Shown here in pieces: positions 11,064 through 21,203 of a stretch of DNA of 64,000 bases. The position numbers were made by a program, and so were the translations under genes. Each line of letters opens with the position of its first letter. Position 1 is the first letter of the stretch. The stretch comes from Gautieria morchelliformis (Eukaryota; Basidiomycota; Agaricomycetes; Gomphales; Gomphaceae), in assembly GCA_015179125.1 (NCBI GenBank), contig WHVA01000019.1:372001-436000 (forward strand), in the 5' to 3' direction. The notes under the pieces were generated by a model. It made no database searches, had not been told where the DNA came from, and was given only the letters and a program-made list of their open reading frames with translations.

Positions 11064-14000
11064 CTACTGCAGATCTCCACCAGCTTCTTCTTCAAATGGC
11101 TCTGGGGTGAGCAGTCCAAAGTGAGTGCAAAAGTGATTGCACTCATGTTGGTCTGGAAATGATCGGAACGCTGCTGCTACATTTCCCTGACTGAAGATCG
11201 CTGCCAGCGCCCTGATCAGTTCGCCAAGAGTATCTGTGTTAGCACTAGCCTCAGTGTATTAATGATGGCCTCACGGGTGTGTCATGATCTGTGGGTCTGA
11301 AAGTAAAGTGTCACCACCTGTTATCAAGGACATGAATTAGTGTTGTGCAGCTGGGGAGATTCCAAATCATGCCTTGGAAATCAGATACAAAATCCAATCC
11401 ACCGGTCTTTGTCCATTGCACATGCTGTGCAAAACACAGGAAGCAGGCCAAGTTGTAATCTTTGCTCATGCAATTGGGTAAGGGTTTGGCAGAGCCATTG
11501 TGGACGAATTTACGAAATGATCCCTGGCTCGCATCAATCAACTCTTCCAAGAGCAACGCCTTGGTTGCTTTGCCCTCCGTGTTCCGAATAATGGCCAGGC
11601 CAGCATTGACAAAGCGTACCTGGGCACAGAGAGTCAGTCTAGATGAACCAGAAAGCATGACACCGGCACTTGCCTCTGGCACTGAAAAGGCCTCCTGTGA
11701 CACTGCAGCTTTCCCCGCATGCCGTTTCACAAAGCAATAGACCATATCCATCAGGGACATCGCCCAATACAGAGCCTTACCTTCACGGCCCATAATATCT
11801 ACCTCATATGCCCCTGAAAAGCGTTTCACCCGGTCCTTTCCACGGACCATCTCCTTGTAGTATGCTCGCTTGACTGCAATAGACTCATATGGGATCGTTC
11901 CTAGTGCCGGAGGAACCAATGTCTGTGGTGCATCAAGGGATAACCGTCCTGGATGGGCAGTTTTGAATGAGCCTGGTGGTGCCAGCTCGGTCTGCGGATC
12001 AGTATACAAGTGGCCATGGTAAGCGTGGACACTGAAGTCGGGGGAGGGACATGAAGAAAGCATCTCGTTGAAAGCCTTCAATGAAATCGGGAAAATTCGA
12101 TTGCATGCTGCACCTCGGAGCCTTATTTAGACATGAACAAATACATCATGGATTGAAAAGACAGGTTCACACACTGGGAAATGTACTCTTTGCCACCTGT
12201 TGTTGCAGCACACTGCGTAGGACTGCTCTGTCTGGGGATTGCCATTCAGGACTGTGTGACCTTTTGGTGCAAGGAGTACGTTCAGGAGAGGTGGGCATGG
12301 ATAACTGCATTGTTACTGGGTCAATTACTGTGCAACAAACTTGCCAAACACTTACTGGACGCTTGCAGGAGTCTCCCAGTGTCTGCCTGTCAGGAGGGGA
12401 CTCAACATCTGCATGGGAGAGGGAAGAAACATCAACACAGGGCATGTGGATCTGGGCAAGGGGGCTCATTAGTACAATTAGGAGATACATTGATACATAG
12501 CTACCAGCACTTGGTCCGAATGTATACTGGCACGTGGCAGGGGTCTGGTGGGTCGCATGACAGAGGGCAATGCACTGGCAGGCTGACGAATGATGTTGGG
12601 TGCATTCATGCTCCTGCACCAAAATCAAGCATAATATATTCGATTTATTGTATGGTGTTTCAATCTTTTCTCACATTGTTCTTGTACCATGCATCTATTT
12701 CTCTGATTATTTTAGAAATTTTCCAGTCACTCCTTATCTCTCCATTTCACTTTGTTATCTCTATTTTCACAGGCGGCGGCACCCAGCGGAGTTTGAAATG
12801 ACTTCGACGCGCGAGCCCATGGGCGCTAAAGGGCCGGGTGCACGTATATGCCTTCTGAGACAGGATAGTGCTCCTCTCTCAGTGACAATAAATTCACTGA
12901 GAGAGGCGAGTAGTATTCTTTATATTTACATAGCATGTTGACTGAAAATCATGTAGTGTATTTGATTCTAGGTACTGTATTAATATATCAGTGACAATAA
13001 ATTCACTGAGAGAGTGTATTTGATTCTAGCTTTCTAAGAACTCTACCGAACCTTCCCTGCCATAGCCCCATAGTTGCTAACAAATGATATGTAAGAGATT
13101 ATGGTGTTTCCAAAATGAATAAATCAACTGATACCTGGTCTGGTGACGGGGGCTTTCCAACATTGCGTAGGATCTGGGAAAGCGAAGGAGGGCTCCATGT
13201 GTCAGGCCCAACAATCACAGCCGGTGGGCCTAGGACCGATCCCGGATTGCCTCCAGTGCCTGGTGAAGTACCGCCCTAGGATACCAAACACGTTGATATG
13301 ATAGAGCCCTGAATAGGAATTGGGTGTACATACCATGGCCTCCCAATTAGCTAGATGTTCCTGGATTTTGTCCCACTGACGTGCACTTATGACTAGTTCC
13401 ACCTTTAGTTTGCGTGGCTTGAAAATTACCTCACCCGGTTTCTTGCCAGGGTGAATAAAATAACGGTATACGGCATCTGTGTTGGCATTAGCAGCGTCGA
13501 GGTCCTCCCAATCATCCAGTGTCAGAGATATGCCGGGGCATATTCATGGAATTTGGGTAAGATTTTCTCATATACCCTTTGCTTGAGGTCCATGGCGCCG
13601 ATACATGCGGGGATACCCGCAAGGCCTAGTCTAATATTCTATTGAATATTGTTGTGAGTCCACACACATCCGGTTCAAGTACAGGAATACTTGGGACATA
13701 CCTCAACTAATTTGTTCTTTGTTCGACCTGGCACAGAATAGGTTAGATGCACAAGGATGTGAATGTTTTCCTGAGGTTTGCGATATGCCAGCGCACCGGA
13801 TACAGCTCTCTGGTGCTCGTATCTCAGGTGATTCACATTGTATCCCACAGCTGATCAGGCCTTAGGTGAGCACTGCGGCCGGTATATATCTATACATGAT
13901 GTACCTGGTTGCAACCTAGGCACAGTGATTATCTGACCCAGTTCCGCATCCGGTGAAGCGCGCACCCGACCCATGGCCTGCACGCGGCTTTGTCCTACTG

Positions 14001-14420
14001 GTTAGATCGCATTCCTCATCAGCCACTACAACTACGGGTTGCGTGTGAGTGGTCTCTCACAATTGCGCTGGGCCGTGTTTGTTTGCTGATGAATCCGTTC
14101 CACGTTCACCTGGGGAAAGCGTGCGGCCGTGTCGTCACTCTGGCGAACATGGTTGCCGTGGGCTGCGGAAGCCGTGCGAGATGGTGAGTGTCATCGTGAG
14201 CACATTTCTCGTACTCACAGGCAACATATGTCGTGGGAAGTTCAATGGTCCTTTCGTAGCACGGTGCGCAGTACCATCGCACCTGGGTGCCCTGAGGATT
14301 GCTGACAGGGTGCCGTTTGGAACCAGCAGGAAGTTGAGGACTGGGACATGACTGCCGTTCGCAGATTAACTGGGAAGGGTGGTTGTCTGTGAAGTCAGCC
14401 ACGGCGTGACCACTAGCCAT
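11064..14420 (-). CDS. Alpha-type protein kinase (MHCK/EF2K family), intron-containing
   Basis: The C-terminal part (12081-11064) is clearly an alpha-kinase domain. It has EGKALYWAMSLMDMVYCFV, then LLLEELI, YNLACFLCFAQHVQ, VSDFQG, GGDTLLSDPQIMTHP, and finally HECNHFCTHFGL with its zinc-binding Cys/His, ending at TAG (11066-11064). The 3' part needs splicing: DFQ-G joins across a GC-AG or decayed intron near 11320, and another short break lies near 11265. Upstream minus-strand exons about 14420-13130 carry a Cys motif (ICERQSC...YCAPCY) and stretches such as VNHLRYEHQRAVSGAL and RQWDKIQEHLANWEAM, compatible with the N-terminal region of these proteins. Exon limits between 13130 and 12090 are unclear, and a shift or stop near 13535 may disable it. 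The family is expanded in agaricomycetes. It lies wholly inside the inverted-repeat element. Confidence 0.68.
12591..12840 (+). mobile_element. Degenerate Helitron-like 3' end within the kinase locus
   Basis: A ~38 bp string (GATGTTGGGTGCATTCATGC onward, 12592-12630) recurs almost unchanged at 16465-16503. About 200 bp downstream is GGCGCTAAAGGGCC (12826-12839), a decayed version of the perfect GGCGCTAAAGCGCC hairpin that ends the Helitron at 16741-16760. The two loci therefore share subterminal and terminal structure of one Helitron family, although the CTAG terminus is lost here. Confidence 0.4.
12879..13030. repeat. Interrupted direct repeats with a small palindrome
   Basis: A 26 bp unit (CAGTGACAATAAATTCACTG then AGAGAG) occurs at 12879-12904 and 12990-13015. 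A 15 bp string TGTATTTGATTCTAG occurs before and after the second copy. CTCTCTCAGTG...CACTGAGAGAG forms a perfect stem at the first copy. It looks like a local tandem duplication. Confidence 0.6.
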
Positions 14421-14650
14421 GGAGAGGGCATGGCCTTTTGCATGGTTAACGAAAATGAGTGCGTGTCCTCTTATATACTCAAACCACACTTACTTGTCTT
14501 ATAGATGTTTTTGTCTGTGCACTTACTGACTTACTGTGCTTTAAAGGTCAGTTAGTGTTTTGGGCGTGGCACTCAACCCGCGCACGCCTTTCGAAAATAG
14601 TACGGGCATCTCTGGCCGTACTATTGTCGAACGGCGTGCGTGGGTCGACT

Positions 14651-16557
14651 ATGTCATCCAAACATCCCAACCAGCACAAGCCCTGCCGTACGTGGGTTTC
14701 ATTGCTTCGCAGGTATAGTACAAGCTCACGCCATCCAGCCCCCCTAGCAGAGCTTGCGCCGCATATTGAGAAATATTATGGCATGTGTCTCACAGACACA
14801 GAAATCCTCAAGCATATTCTGGACCGGCATATTGACTCAACGAGGCATGGCCTGAGGTATGTTTACAGTGCCCATGCAGACGGGACACATGTCTATGCTC
14901 AACTAACTATGCGTCCCATACTATAGCCTCAAATCCTTGAAGCGCATGCGGAAGATCCTAGGGTTGCAAAGCACTCGCCAGCAAGCTCATACCCTTGAGA
15001 CTGCAGCCGCTGCTCTACTCCGTGTGCGGGCTCGCTATCCAAAAGCGGGCACAAGGGACATGATCACCCAAGCGTTCCGGGAGGAGAATATCAAGGTGTC
15101 ACGGTACAATCTTCTTCTGTTTCTTATAGACCCATGTGCTGAATACCCAAATTCAGTCATGTTGTTTCTCAATTCTTCAAAGAGTATGAGCCAGAAGGTA
15201 TCCGAGAGCGCAAGGCCAATCGCCTCAAGCGCAAACGGTTCTGGGCAGCGGGGTCAATGATATATGGGCTATAGACCAACATGACAAGTGGAAACGGTTT
15301 AATTTGTGGCTGCACACAGGCATTGAGCCATACAGTGGTTTGATCCTATGGATCAAAGTGTGGTGGACTAACAAAAACGCCCAGCTGATCTTGCATTACT
15401 ATTTAGAACAGGCATCAAAATTAGGCGGTAACCCATTTTTGCACGTTTCAATTTACTGCCCTCACTGATATCTGGGTTCAAGCAATTCCAATGGTGACAC
15501 AGAGTGATCCGGGCTCAGAGAACTACGGCATGGCAAATGCTCATACGACCTTGCGCCATATGCTTGACCCATCTTTGGAAGGGACACATCAACATCAGTG
15601 GATGCGGCAGCACAACAATGTCAAACCTGAAATCAGCTGGTCCCAGCTCCGGAGGCGATTCACGCCGGGATTTGAAGACCTCTTGGAGCAAGGAGTTCAG
15701 TCCTGCCTCTATGACCCAGACAACCGGGTTGATGTGTAAGGTCATCCATGCAAGCTTCACACCCATTGTTGACAATCTGATCTAGAATGGTTTTCCACTG
15801 GTTGTTCATTCCATGGTTTCAGGCTGAACTGGATGCCTGGAAGGACACACACAACACTGCCCCCAAGCACGCCGACAAGAATAAAATCTTGCCGCACGGG
15901 CGCCCCCAACTCATTTTTGAGGCCCCTCACATGTATGATAGCATGGATTTTAAGGTATATGGTCCCTATAAATGATGGCTTTGGTCCACTGAATCAATCA
16001 TACCAGGTTGGAGTCACACCGGAGGCAATTGAAGACATATGGGCATTCTATACCCCGGCACAAGATCCAGTATTCAACCTTGTCCCCCGGATTTTGATCA
16101 TCTGGTTCAGCAGATATACAGTCAGGCTGGGAGCCCCATGATCATGTGTGATAGCATATGGGACATCTATGCTACGGTAGTGACTGGAGTCCGTCGGGTT
16201 TATATGCTGACCCCCACTACTGCTTTGGAGGATGCCATAGGCGGTTTCACCGGCCCAGCATTGGATCTGGCTACTGGACTTCATGAACTTGGCCATGGAG
16301 ATGGTCAAGTCATGGAGGATGGCTTTTACTATATGGGGGGCCGGATCGACCAACCCATGCTGCCCCTTGCTGCCACTTCTAGTACCAATGATCATTCAGG
16401 AGCCCAAACATGTGGACCTGTTGTGGAAGGAAGTGGGATGGTCCATGCTCTCTTATCTGGTGAGGATGTTGGGTGCATTTATGCTCCTGCACCAAAATCA
16501 AGCCAAATAGATTCCACCATTCGTATTTATCTTGATTTTGACTTGAAACCATGCTGA
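14651..16557 (+). pseudogene. Fungal rve-type integrase-domain protein, frameshifted
   Basis: Starts at MSSKHPNQHKPC. An N-terminal helical region follows (SLLRRYSTSSRH... and LGLQSTRQQAHTLETAAAALL), then VNDIWAIDQHDKW, a D-type catalytic position, with LWLHTGIEPYSGLILWIKVWW. After an intron (about 15430-15483) comes VTQSDPGSENYGMANAHT, the second catalytic Asp, then KPEISWSQLRRRFTPGFEDLL and ADKNKILPHGRPQLIF. This is the integrase-catalytic-domain family common in agaricomycetes. Introns at about 14856-14926, 15111-15180, 15430-15483 and 15955-16012 give sensible joins. Two single-base deletions break it: near 15250 (FWAAG|VNDIW) and near 16085 (NLVP|PDFDHLV). It could be the element's recombinase or a captured host gene. 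Confidence 0.65.
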
Positions 16558-16740
16558 CATTCATTCCATGATTTGTCAAATTTTTCTTTGATTTTTCGAA
16601 GCTGTATTTCCACTTCTTTTCATGTTCTGTCCAACCGACCCTTTGTGGGTGGTTGTGGACAGGTTTCCTTTTTGAGGTGCGGCTGTTCACTACCGTGCTA
16701 CGTTCTATGGGCGCTTAGCATCGCACACCGTGGCATCACG

Positions 16741-16760
16741 GGCGCTAAAGCGCCGGCTAG
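16741..16760 (+). mobile_element. Helitron 3' terminus (hairpin plus CTAG)
   Basis: GGCGCTAAAGCGCC at 16741-16754 is a perfect 6 bp-stem hairpin, followed after two bases by CTAG (16757-16760) and T. This is the CTRR|T architecture of a Helitron 3' end. The sequence 5' of it includes the end of the integrase pseudogene. I could not find the matching TC start. Confidence 0.65.
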
Positions 16761-17008
16761 TATGTTCCTTTTCGATTTGTTGACCTAGAAATCCTGTAGT
16801 GAATTAATTTCTAGTCTTCTTCTGATCACCAAGTCCAAACCTACTGCCTATAATTCCTGTCTTCCACAGAGGAATCAGAGACTGAAGAGCCTATTGAATG
16901 GTAACCATAGCTGTTTGTCAATAATAGACCAAAGTATGTGGCAGATAGACAACCAAGATAGATCCCTGCCTTCAATGACTGAAACTGCTCAGAGGGTACA
17001 ATTTCAAT

Positions 17009-17220
17009 TGTCGGGTCCGATACTCAAGGCTCGGACCCATATGGTTGACTACAATTTCTATCAAGGCCAGTCGGGTCCGATACTCAAGGCTTGGACCCGC
17101 ACGGTTGACTACAATTTCTATCAAGGCCGATACTCAAGGCTCGGACCCGCACGGCTGACTACAATTTCTACCAAGGCCAGTCGGGTCCGATACTCAAGGC
17201 TCGGACCCGCACGGTTGATG
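17009..17220. repeat. Tandem repeat, ~60 bp unit, about 4 copies
   Basis: The unit contains GGGTCCGATACTCAAGGC, then CGGACCCGCACGGTTGAC and TACAATTTCTATCAAGGCC; the third copy lacks the leading ~9 bases. GGGTCCGA and TCGGACCC inside each unit are complementary, so every copy can form a hairpin. Confidence 0.8.
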
Positions 17221-17660
17221 TTTTCAAGGCCACTTGCATTTTTTTTTTCAATGCCCCCTGAATTTCACTTAGCCTTTTTGTGGTGCAACAGGACCTGTTT
17301 TTTTGTTATTTGTTTTTATTTGGTTTTTTATTTTTTGTTTTTTTTTTACCCGCACGGTTGACGAGTTCTATCAAGGCCACTTGCATTTTTTTTTCAATGC
17401 CCCCTGAATTTCACTTAGCCTTTTTGTGGTGCAACAGGACCTGTTTTTTTGTTGGTTGTTTTTATTTGGTTTTTTGTATTTTTTTTTTTTTACCCACACG
17501 GTTGACAAGTTCTATCAAGGCCCCGTGAATTTCACTTAGCCTTTTTGTGGTGCAACAAGACCTGTTTTTTTGTTGTTTGTTTTTATTTGGGTTTTTTTTT
17601 TTGTTTTTTTTTTGTTGTTTTTTTTTTTCTTTTTTTTGTTGTTGTTTTTTTTCACTATAC
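17221..17660. repeat. Tandem repeat, ~150 bp T-rich unit, 2-3 copies
   Basis: Each unit contains CAATGCCCCCTGAATTTCAC, then TTAGCCTTTTTGTGGTGCAA, then long T runs broken by G, and ends with ACCC(G/A)CACGGTTGAC...TCTATCAAGGCC, the same end string as the preceding 60 bp array. The last copy degenerates into a T/G-rich tract (17581-17652). Confidence 0.75.
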
Positions 17661-17774
17661 AGTTTTAACTTCACTTACCGATTATTGTCATGGCCTATAA
17701 CGGAGTAGCACATGATCATTTATTTTTTCACCGTACACCTTTATTTCACCCCAAGACCTGTGTTTATTATGATG

Positions 17775-17875
17775 TCTGGGGTCTAAGGCTTCGTGCCGAC
17801 CCATCCGCTGATAAATCGTCACCGAAACAATGGCGCGGCGGCTAAAAGTGGAGCTGTCCAGTCTGGCTTTCCATA
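17775..17875 (-). repeat. Right terminal inverted repeat
   Basis: Reverse complement of the left repeat at 10041-10140, with TATGGAAAGCCAGACTGG at its outer end and CAGAACT just outside (17876-17882). Confidence 0.85.
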
Positions 17876-17882
17876 CAGAACT
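17876..17882. repeat. Target-site duplication, right copy (CAGAACT)
   Basis: Direct repeat of 10035-10041, immediately outside the right inverted repeat. Confidence 0.8.
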
Positions 17883-17907
17883 GCCTGGGAAAGACCGACC
17901 AAATATT

Positions 17908-20167
17908 TCATCTAGTGCCCTCTCTTTCTTCAGTGGGGGAGGATTGCTCAGCCTCACTGTGCCTAGGCTCTGAGTATGGTGGTGGCGGATCCGAGGACCC
18001 CAGGTTACTGCTAGACCTTGATTGGGAGGTGATGCTAAGTCGGCTTGGCGCTACGGTTTGCGTTTCAAGCCGTCGAGGAGTACCTTGCGTCGCAAGTCCG
18101 GGGTCTGCGAATGGGTCTGATTGCTGGGAAACAACGCGTGCGTCATCTCCGAAAGGGTCGCGCAGGACAGCAGGCACGACCTCGTGTTTAGTATGAGCAG
18201 TGGAATCAGAAGTGACGTTGGTAACTGGAGAGAGGTCGATCGCCGCCATTTTCGCGCGATTGGGATGGTTCTCGGGGTCATCACGATGCGCCGCATAGGG
18301 CTCTATTACAAACGGCAAGAAGCGATCGCGAGAGGGAGGAAGGGACCGCGCCGTGTGGGTACTGAGGTCAGTTGCACGCATACGCCGCTGCTTCTTTCGG
18401 CGCAAAACGATGCACACTGTAAGTAATATCAGAACGAACAGGGTTGAGCCTACGGCGGCACCGATCTCGACGCTTTGGTTGGAGCCACCAGTTCTGAAGT
18501 AGGATATGAGGAAATTGCCAAATATGTCATATGAAAAGAAACGAACGAAGAGCCACGTGCAGAGGGGTTTGGCACGACGGCGGTAGTGAGCACCTCGGTG
18601 GGAACTGCCCCCATGTCAGCTGCAGGAAAAAAGGTGGCCGTGATTGACACAGGTGGACCCTTGGTTTCCGTTGTTTGGTGTCTGGAAGGACGTGTCAGAC
18701 GAGTTTCAGGATCGCGACCGGGGACAGACACAAAAACAATCAATATGCCCATCGTTTTTCATCTCCCAATACAACAGAAAGCGAACACAAGATAGTGAAA
18801 TAAAGACATACCCCTGTGCATCAGTTGTAACGATTTTTGAGCCCGGAACTACAACTGGCGCAGTGGCAATGGTGCTGCCAGCGTTGTCCCCCAGAGCTGT
18901 TGGGGCTGCGGCACCAGTATTGTTATCCGTGAGGCTGCAGTTTGTGGCGTTAAAGAAGCACAACCGGGAAAGGCATGGAACATCCTTACAGGGTCAAAAT
19001 AGATGAAGCGTGAGATGAGTGGGAAGTTGCAGCCGACTGGGATGCAAGTGCTGTCATCCCTGCTGGTGTTGTGAACACCGGGGATGAGGAAGCCGAAAGT
19101 ACTGTAGTCCCGCTTGGTTTTACCGGCGACGATAAAGGTGTCTTTGAAGCTGGGTGTGCTTTCGGTGTGTATGGCGTGGTACTGGTGAGGCCTGCAGGTG
19201 GATGTGGAGAATTCTGAGTGATTCTGTACATACACGATGAACACGGAGACTGTATATTCTATACAGAGAAAATACACTCACGGGTTACTCTTCGCACCTG
19301 CGGGTGTTGTTCCTTTGGGAGTGTAAAGGAGAGGACTTGTGGGGACATCCGTCAAGATGCCCACAGTGCTATCTAGGAGACTTACGAACTCTCCGTCATA
19401 CCATTGCGATCTTTGGAACTGACGCCATTACCACCCTTATTCAAGCCACTATCCCTTCCATGGATTCCCGACTCGATATATGAAGCCTGGGTGGGTACCA
19501 CCTGCACTGAGGCGGAAGTCCTAGCGCTGGTGACTCCTGCTCCGACTGCGGTCCCTCCAGTTACCTCAAGCCCCACATTCTTAACAATGCGTGGGAGACC
19601 TCCTCTGCCGTTGTTGTCCTTGCCAGTGTCGTCAATAATGCCCGACGACAAACTCGGAGGAGCGACGTCAAATCCAAAACCACGTCTGATCACAATGATC
19701 CCTTCACTACCACCATTGGTCGCGCCATTTCCTGACGGCGAAGGAGGGGAAAATCGAGTCACGGACCCTTGATAAGACGGTGACTGGAACGATTGTGTGA
19801 AATGGAATTGCGAAACTCCAGCACTCTGCTGTACAGACGGCACAGCCGGTGAGATTGCATTCCTTGCAGACACGAAAGCCTTCGAGTTTGATCCCGGATT
19901 CGAAGATGGTGGCAGAAACCCACAAGAGCGTGCTTGCGTCAAACCAGTACTACCAGGAGATGCCATAGGTGCAGGGTCTGTGACTGAATGATAAGTATAT
20001 TCGTGTCTCATCGGGTTACGGCAGCGACTCAAGATCCTGGACCACCGACCAACACCAAGGGAGCCAAATGATCTATATCCACTCACGTATATCTTTAACC
20101 ACTCCTGTAGACCGACCTACCGCAGACGTAGTGGTCGTTGATCCCCATGTGTAGGCACTGGTGTCAT
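17908..20167 (-). pseudogene. Mucin-like single-TM protein family, copy C1
   Basis: Paralogue of C2 and C3 with the same exon order. The first coding exon (20167-20087) is 81 nt, against 82 nt in C2 and C3. One base is missing (CATGGGG versus CATCGGGG), so the frame runs into TAG after 16 codons unless another start is used. The Ser/Gly-rich exon (about 19990-19386) has GFGFDVAPPSLSSG and VGLEVTGGTAVGAGVTSART. A further exon has GMTALASQSAATSHSSHASS. The tail exon has a basic stop-transfer (RRKKQRRMRA) after a decayed membrane segment, then AIDLSPVTNVTSDSTAHTKH and a DPPPPYSEP motif, ending at TGA 17908. Function is unknown; the layout resembles fungal cell-surface glycoproteins. The 3' flank is interrupted by the 7.8 kb element. 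Confidence 0.72.
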
Positions 20168-20439
20168 CGCGCTGCGTGTGTGACGGGGAAAGTAGGGATA
20201 GCCTGGGGATATTTGCCCAGATGATTGAATGAATGCTTCAGCATGGGATCCGTGTGTTGTGTCAATAATAAATAGGCTGTGGCGATCACGGATAACACAT
20301 ATAGAGGCATGAAGAAGAATAGCAAAGGGACTAGTCGTCGAATGACATCAGAACTACTGTAACAATGGATACGGAACAGCCAGTACATCAAGCCCGTGAT
20401 GGTGCGAAAGATTTTGGTAGGAATCATAAGCTTTCTCAA
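20164..20439 (-). CDS. Small hydrophobic ORF upstream of C1, stop overlapping the start
   Basis: A 91-codon frame with two hydrophobic stretches (GLMYWLFRIHCY and LVPLLFFFMPLYVLSVIATAYLLL). Its TGA overlaps the C1 ATG as ATGA. The same arrangement is kept at C2 (54154-54429) with many substitutions but no frameshift. It may be an upstream ORF coupled to the main start, a short membrane protein, or an upstream signal/anchor exon whose splice I cannot resolve. It is unlike any family I recognise. Confidence 0.35.
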   Translation of the reverse strand: MRKLMIPTKIFRTITGLMYWLFRIHCYSSSDVIRRLVPLLFFFMPLYVLSVIATAYLLLTQHTDPMLKHSFNHLGKYPQAIPTFPVTHAAR

Positions 20440-20796
20440 CTGAGCCTATGCGACTGTTCCAGTGCCACATTCAAGACAGCTATTGGATCCGAGCGGCGAG
20501 AACACGTAATACTTTCAACAAGGCAACGGGCCATTAAGGATGTGATGTAGTACTGTGCCCTAAAACATATGACGTGGTCTTCGGAAGTGCAGTAGAGTGT
20601 GACCGGTGCGCGTTGCATGAGGTTGCTCATTGAAGGGATCTCAGATCCGACCAGCGGGAGAAGTCGAGGACATAATATCAAGAATATGAGAACTTGATCA
20701 TATGTGTACAGCGCATCAGAGAGAACAGCAGCAGGAAACTGCACTGGTGATGCATTAGTAACATTTTCCCACCCGGTGTATATCAGCGAGTTACAT

Positions 20797-20915
20797 CGCC
20801 AATACTCACCTCGACACTACCCAGTGGTGTACACTGGTGGTCACCGGTCACCGGTGAAGGGTAGTCCCCCTCGGTGATCTATTCTCGTGCTCACCGGTGA
20901 CCACCCATCGGATCA
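20797..20915 (+). repeat. ~110 bp repeat, left member of an inverted pair bounding the island
   Basis: GCCAATACTCACCTCGACAC...CAGTGGTGTACACTGGTGG...GTGACCACC...GGATCAG. Its reverse complement is at 51265-51375. Both contain nested GGTCACCGGTGACC-like palindromes. The CAGTGRTGTRCACTGG core looks like a hAT-type terminal repeat, but I see no matching flanking duplication. Confidence 0.7.
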
Positions 20916-20918
20916 GGT
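20914..20918. repeat. Copia1 target-site duplication, left (CAGGT)
   Basis: CAGGT directly precedes the 5' LTR and recurs at 25833-25837 directly after the 3' LTR. Five bp is the usual Copia duplication. Confidence 0.9.
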
Positions 20919-21151
20919 TGTAGGAGGAAAACGCGTAAGCCAGGGGCAAACCGCGTCACCCCGTGTCACCCCATTGTGACACAGTATGCGCAGTCTCATT
21001 GTTCCAGTTGTTTATTGTCCTACGTGCCCATTGTAGTTTACTTTTCATTGTTCTTCTACACTATAAAGTAGGTAGCTAGAACCCCCAGTTTCCTCAGTAC
21101 TTTGCACTCGAGCAAATACTGAGATTCGCATAGCATATAATAATTCTTACA
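20919..21151 (+). repeat. Copia1 5' LTR
   Basis: 233 bp, TGTAGG...TTACA. It contains a possible TATA-like string (CTATAAAGTAGG near 21061-21072), which would drive element transcription. It is followed directly by GGTTATTGGGCCCCGCACC, the probable primer-binding region, whose exact tRNA I did not assign. Confidence 0.9.
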
Positions 21152-21203
21152 GGTTATTGGGCCCCGCACCTAATACAATTAACCCTCCAGTTCCCTCCTG
21201 ATC

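Larger units (their letters stand above)
10041..17875. mobile_element. 7.8 kb terminal-inverted-repeat element carrying gene fragments
   Basis: The element is bounded by ~100 bp inverted repeats (10041-10140 and 17775-17875) and a 6-7 bp target duplication, and an empty site exists at the paralogous locus near 51785. Inside are a five-exon membrane-protein remnant, an alpha-kinase gene, a frameshifted rve-integrase pseudogene, two Helitron-like 3' ends and tandem repeats. I recognise no classic DDE transposase, so it is either non-autonomous (Pack-like) or mobilised by the integrase-related gene. The superfamily is unresolved: the TIR start (TATGSAAAGCCAGAC) and TSD length fit none that I can name with confidence. 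Confidence 0.8.

Noticed and set aside
17014..17220. Possible CRISPR-like array
   Set aside because: Units are contiguous tandem repeats without variable spacers, and the genome is fungal.
10041..17875. Classification of the element as hAT
   Set aside because: Only 6-7 bases of the flanks match exactly (the eighth differs), TIRs do not start CAG, and no hAT transposase is seen.
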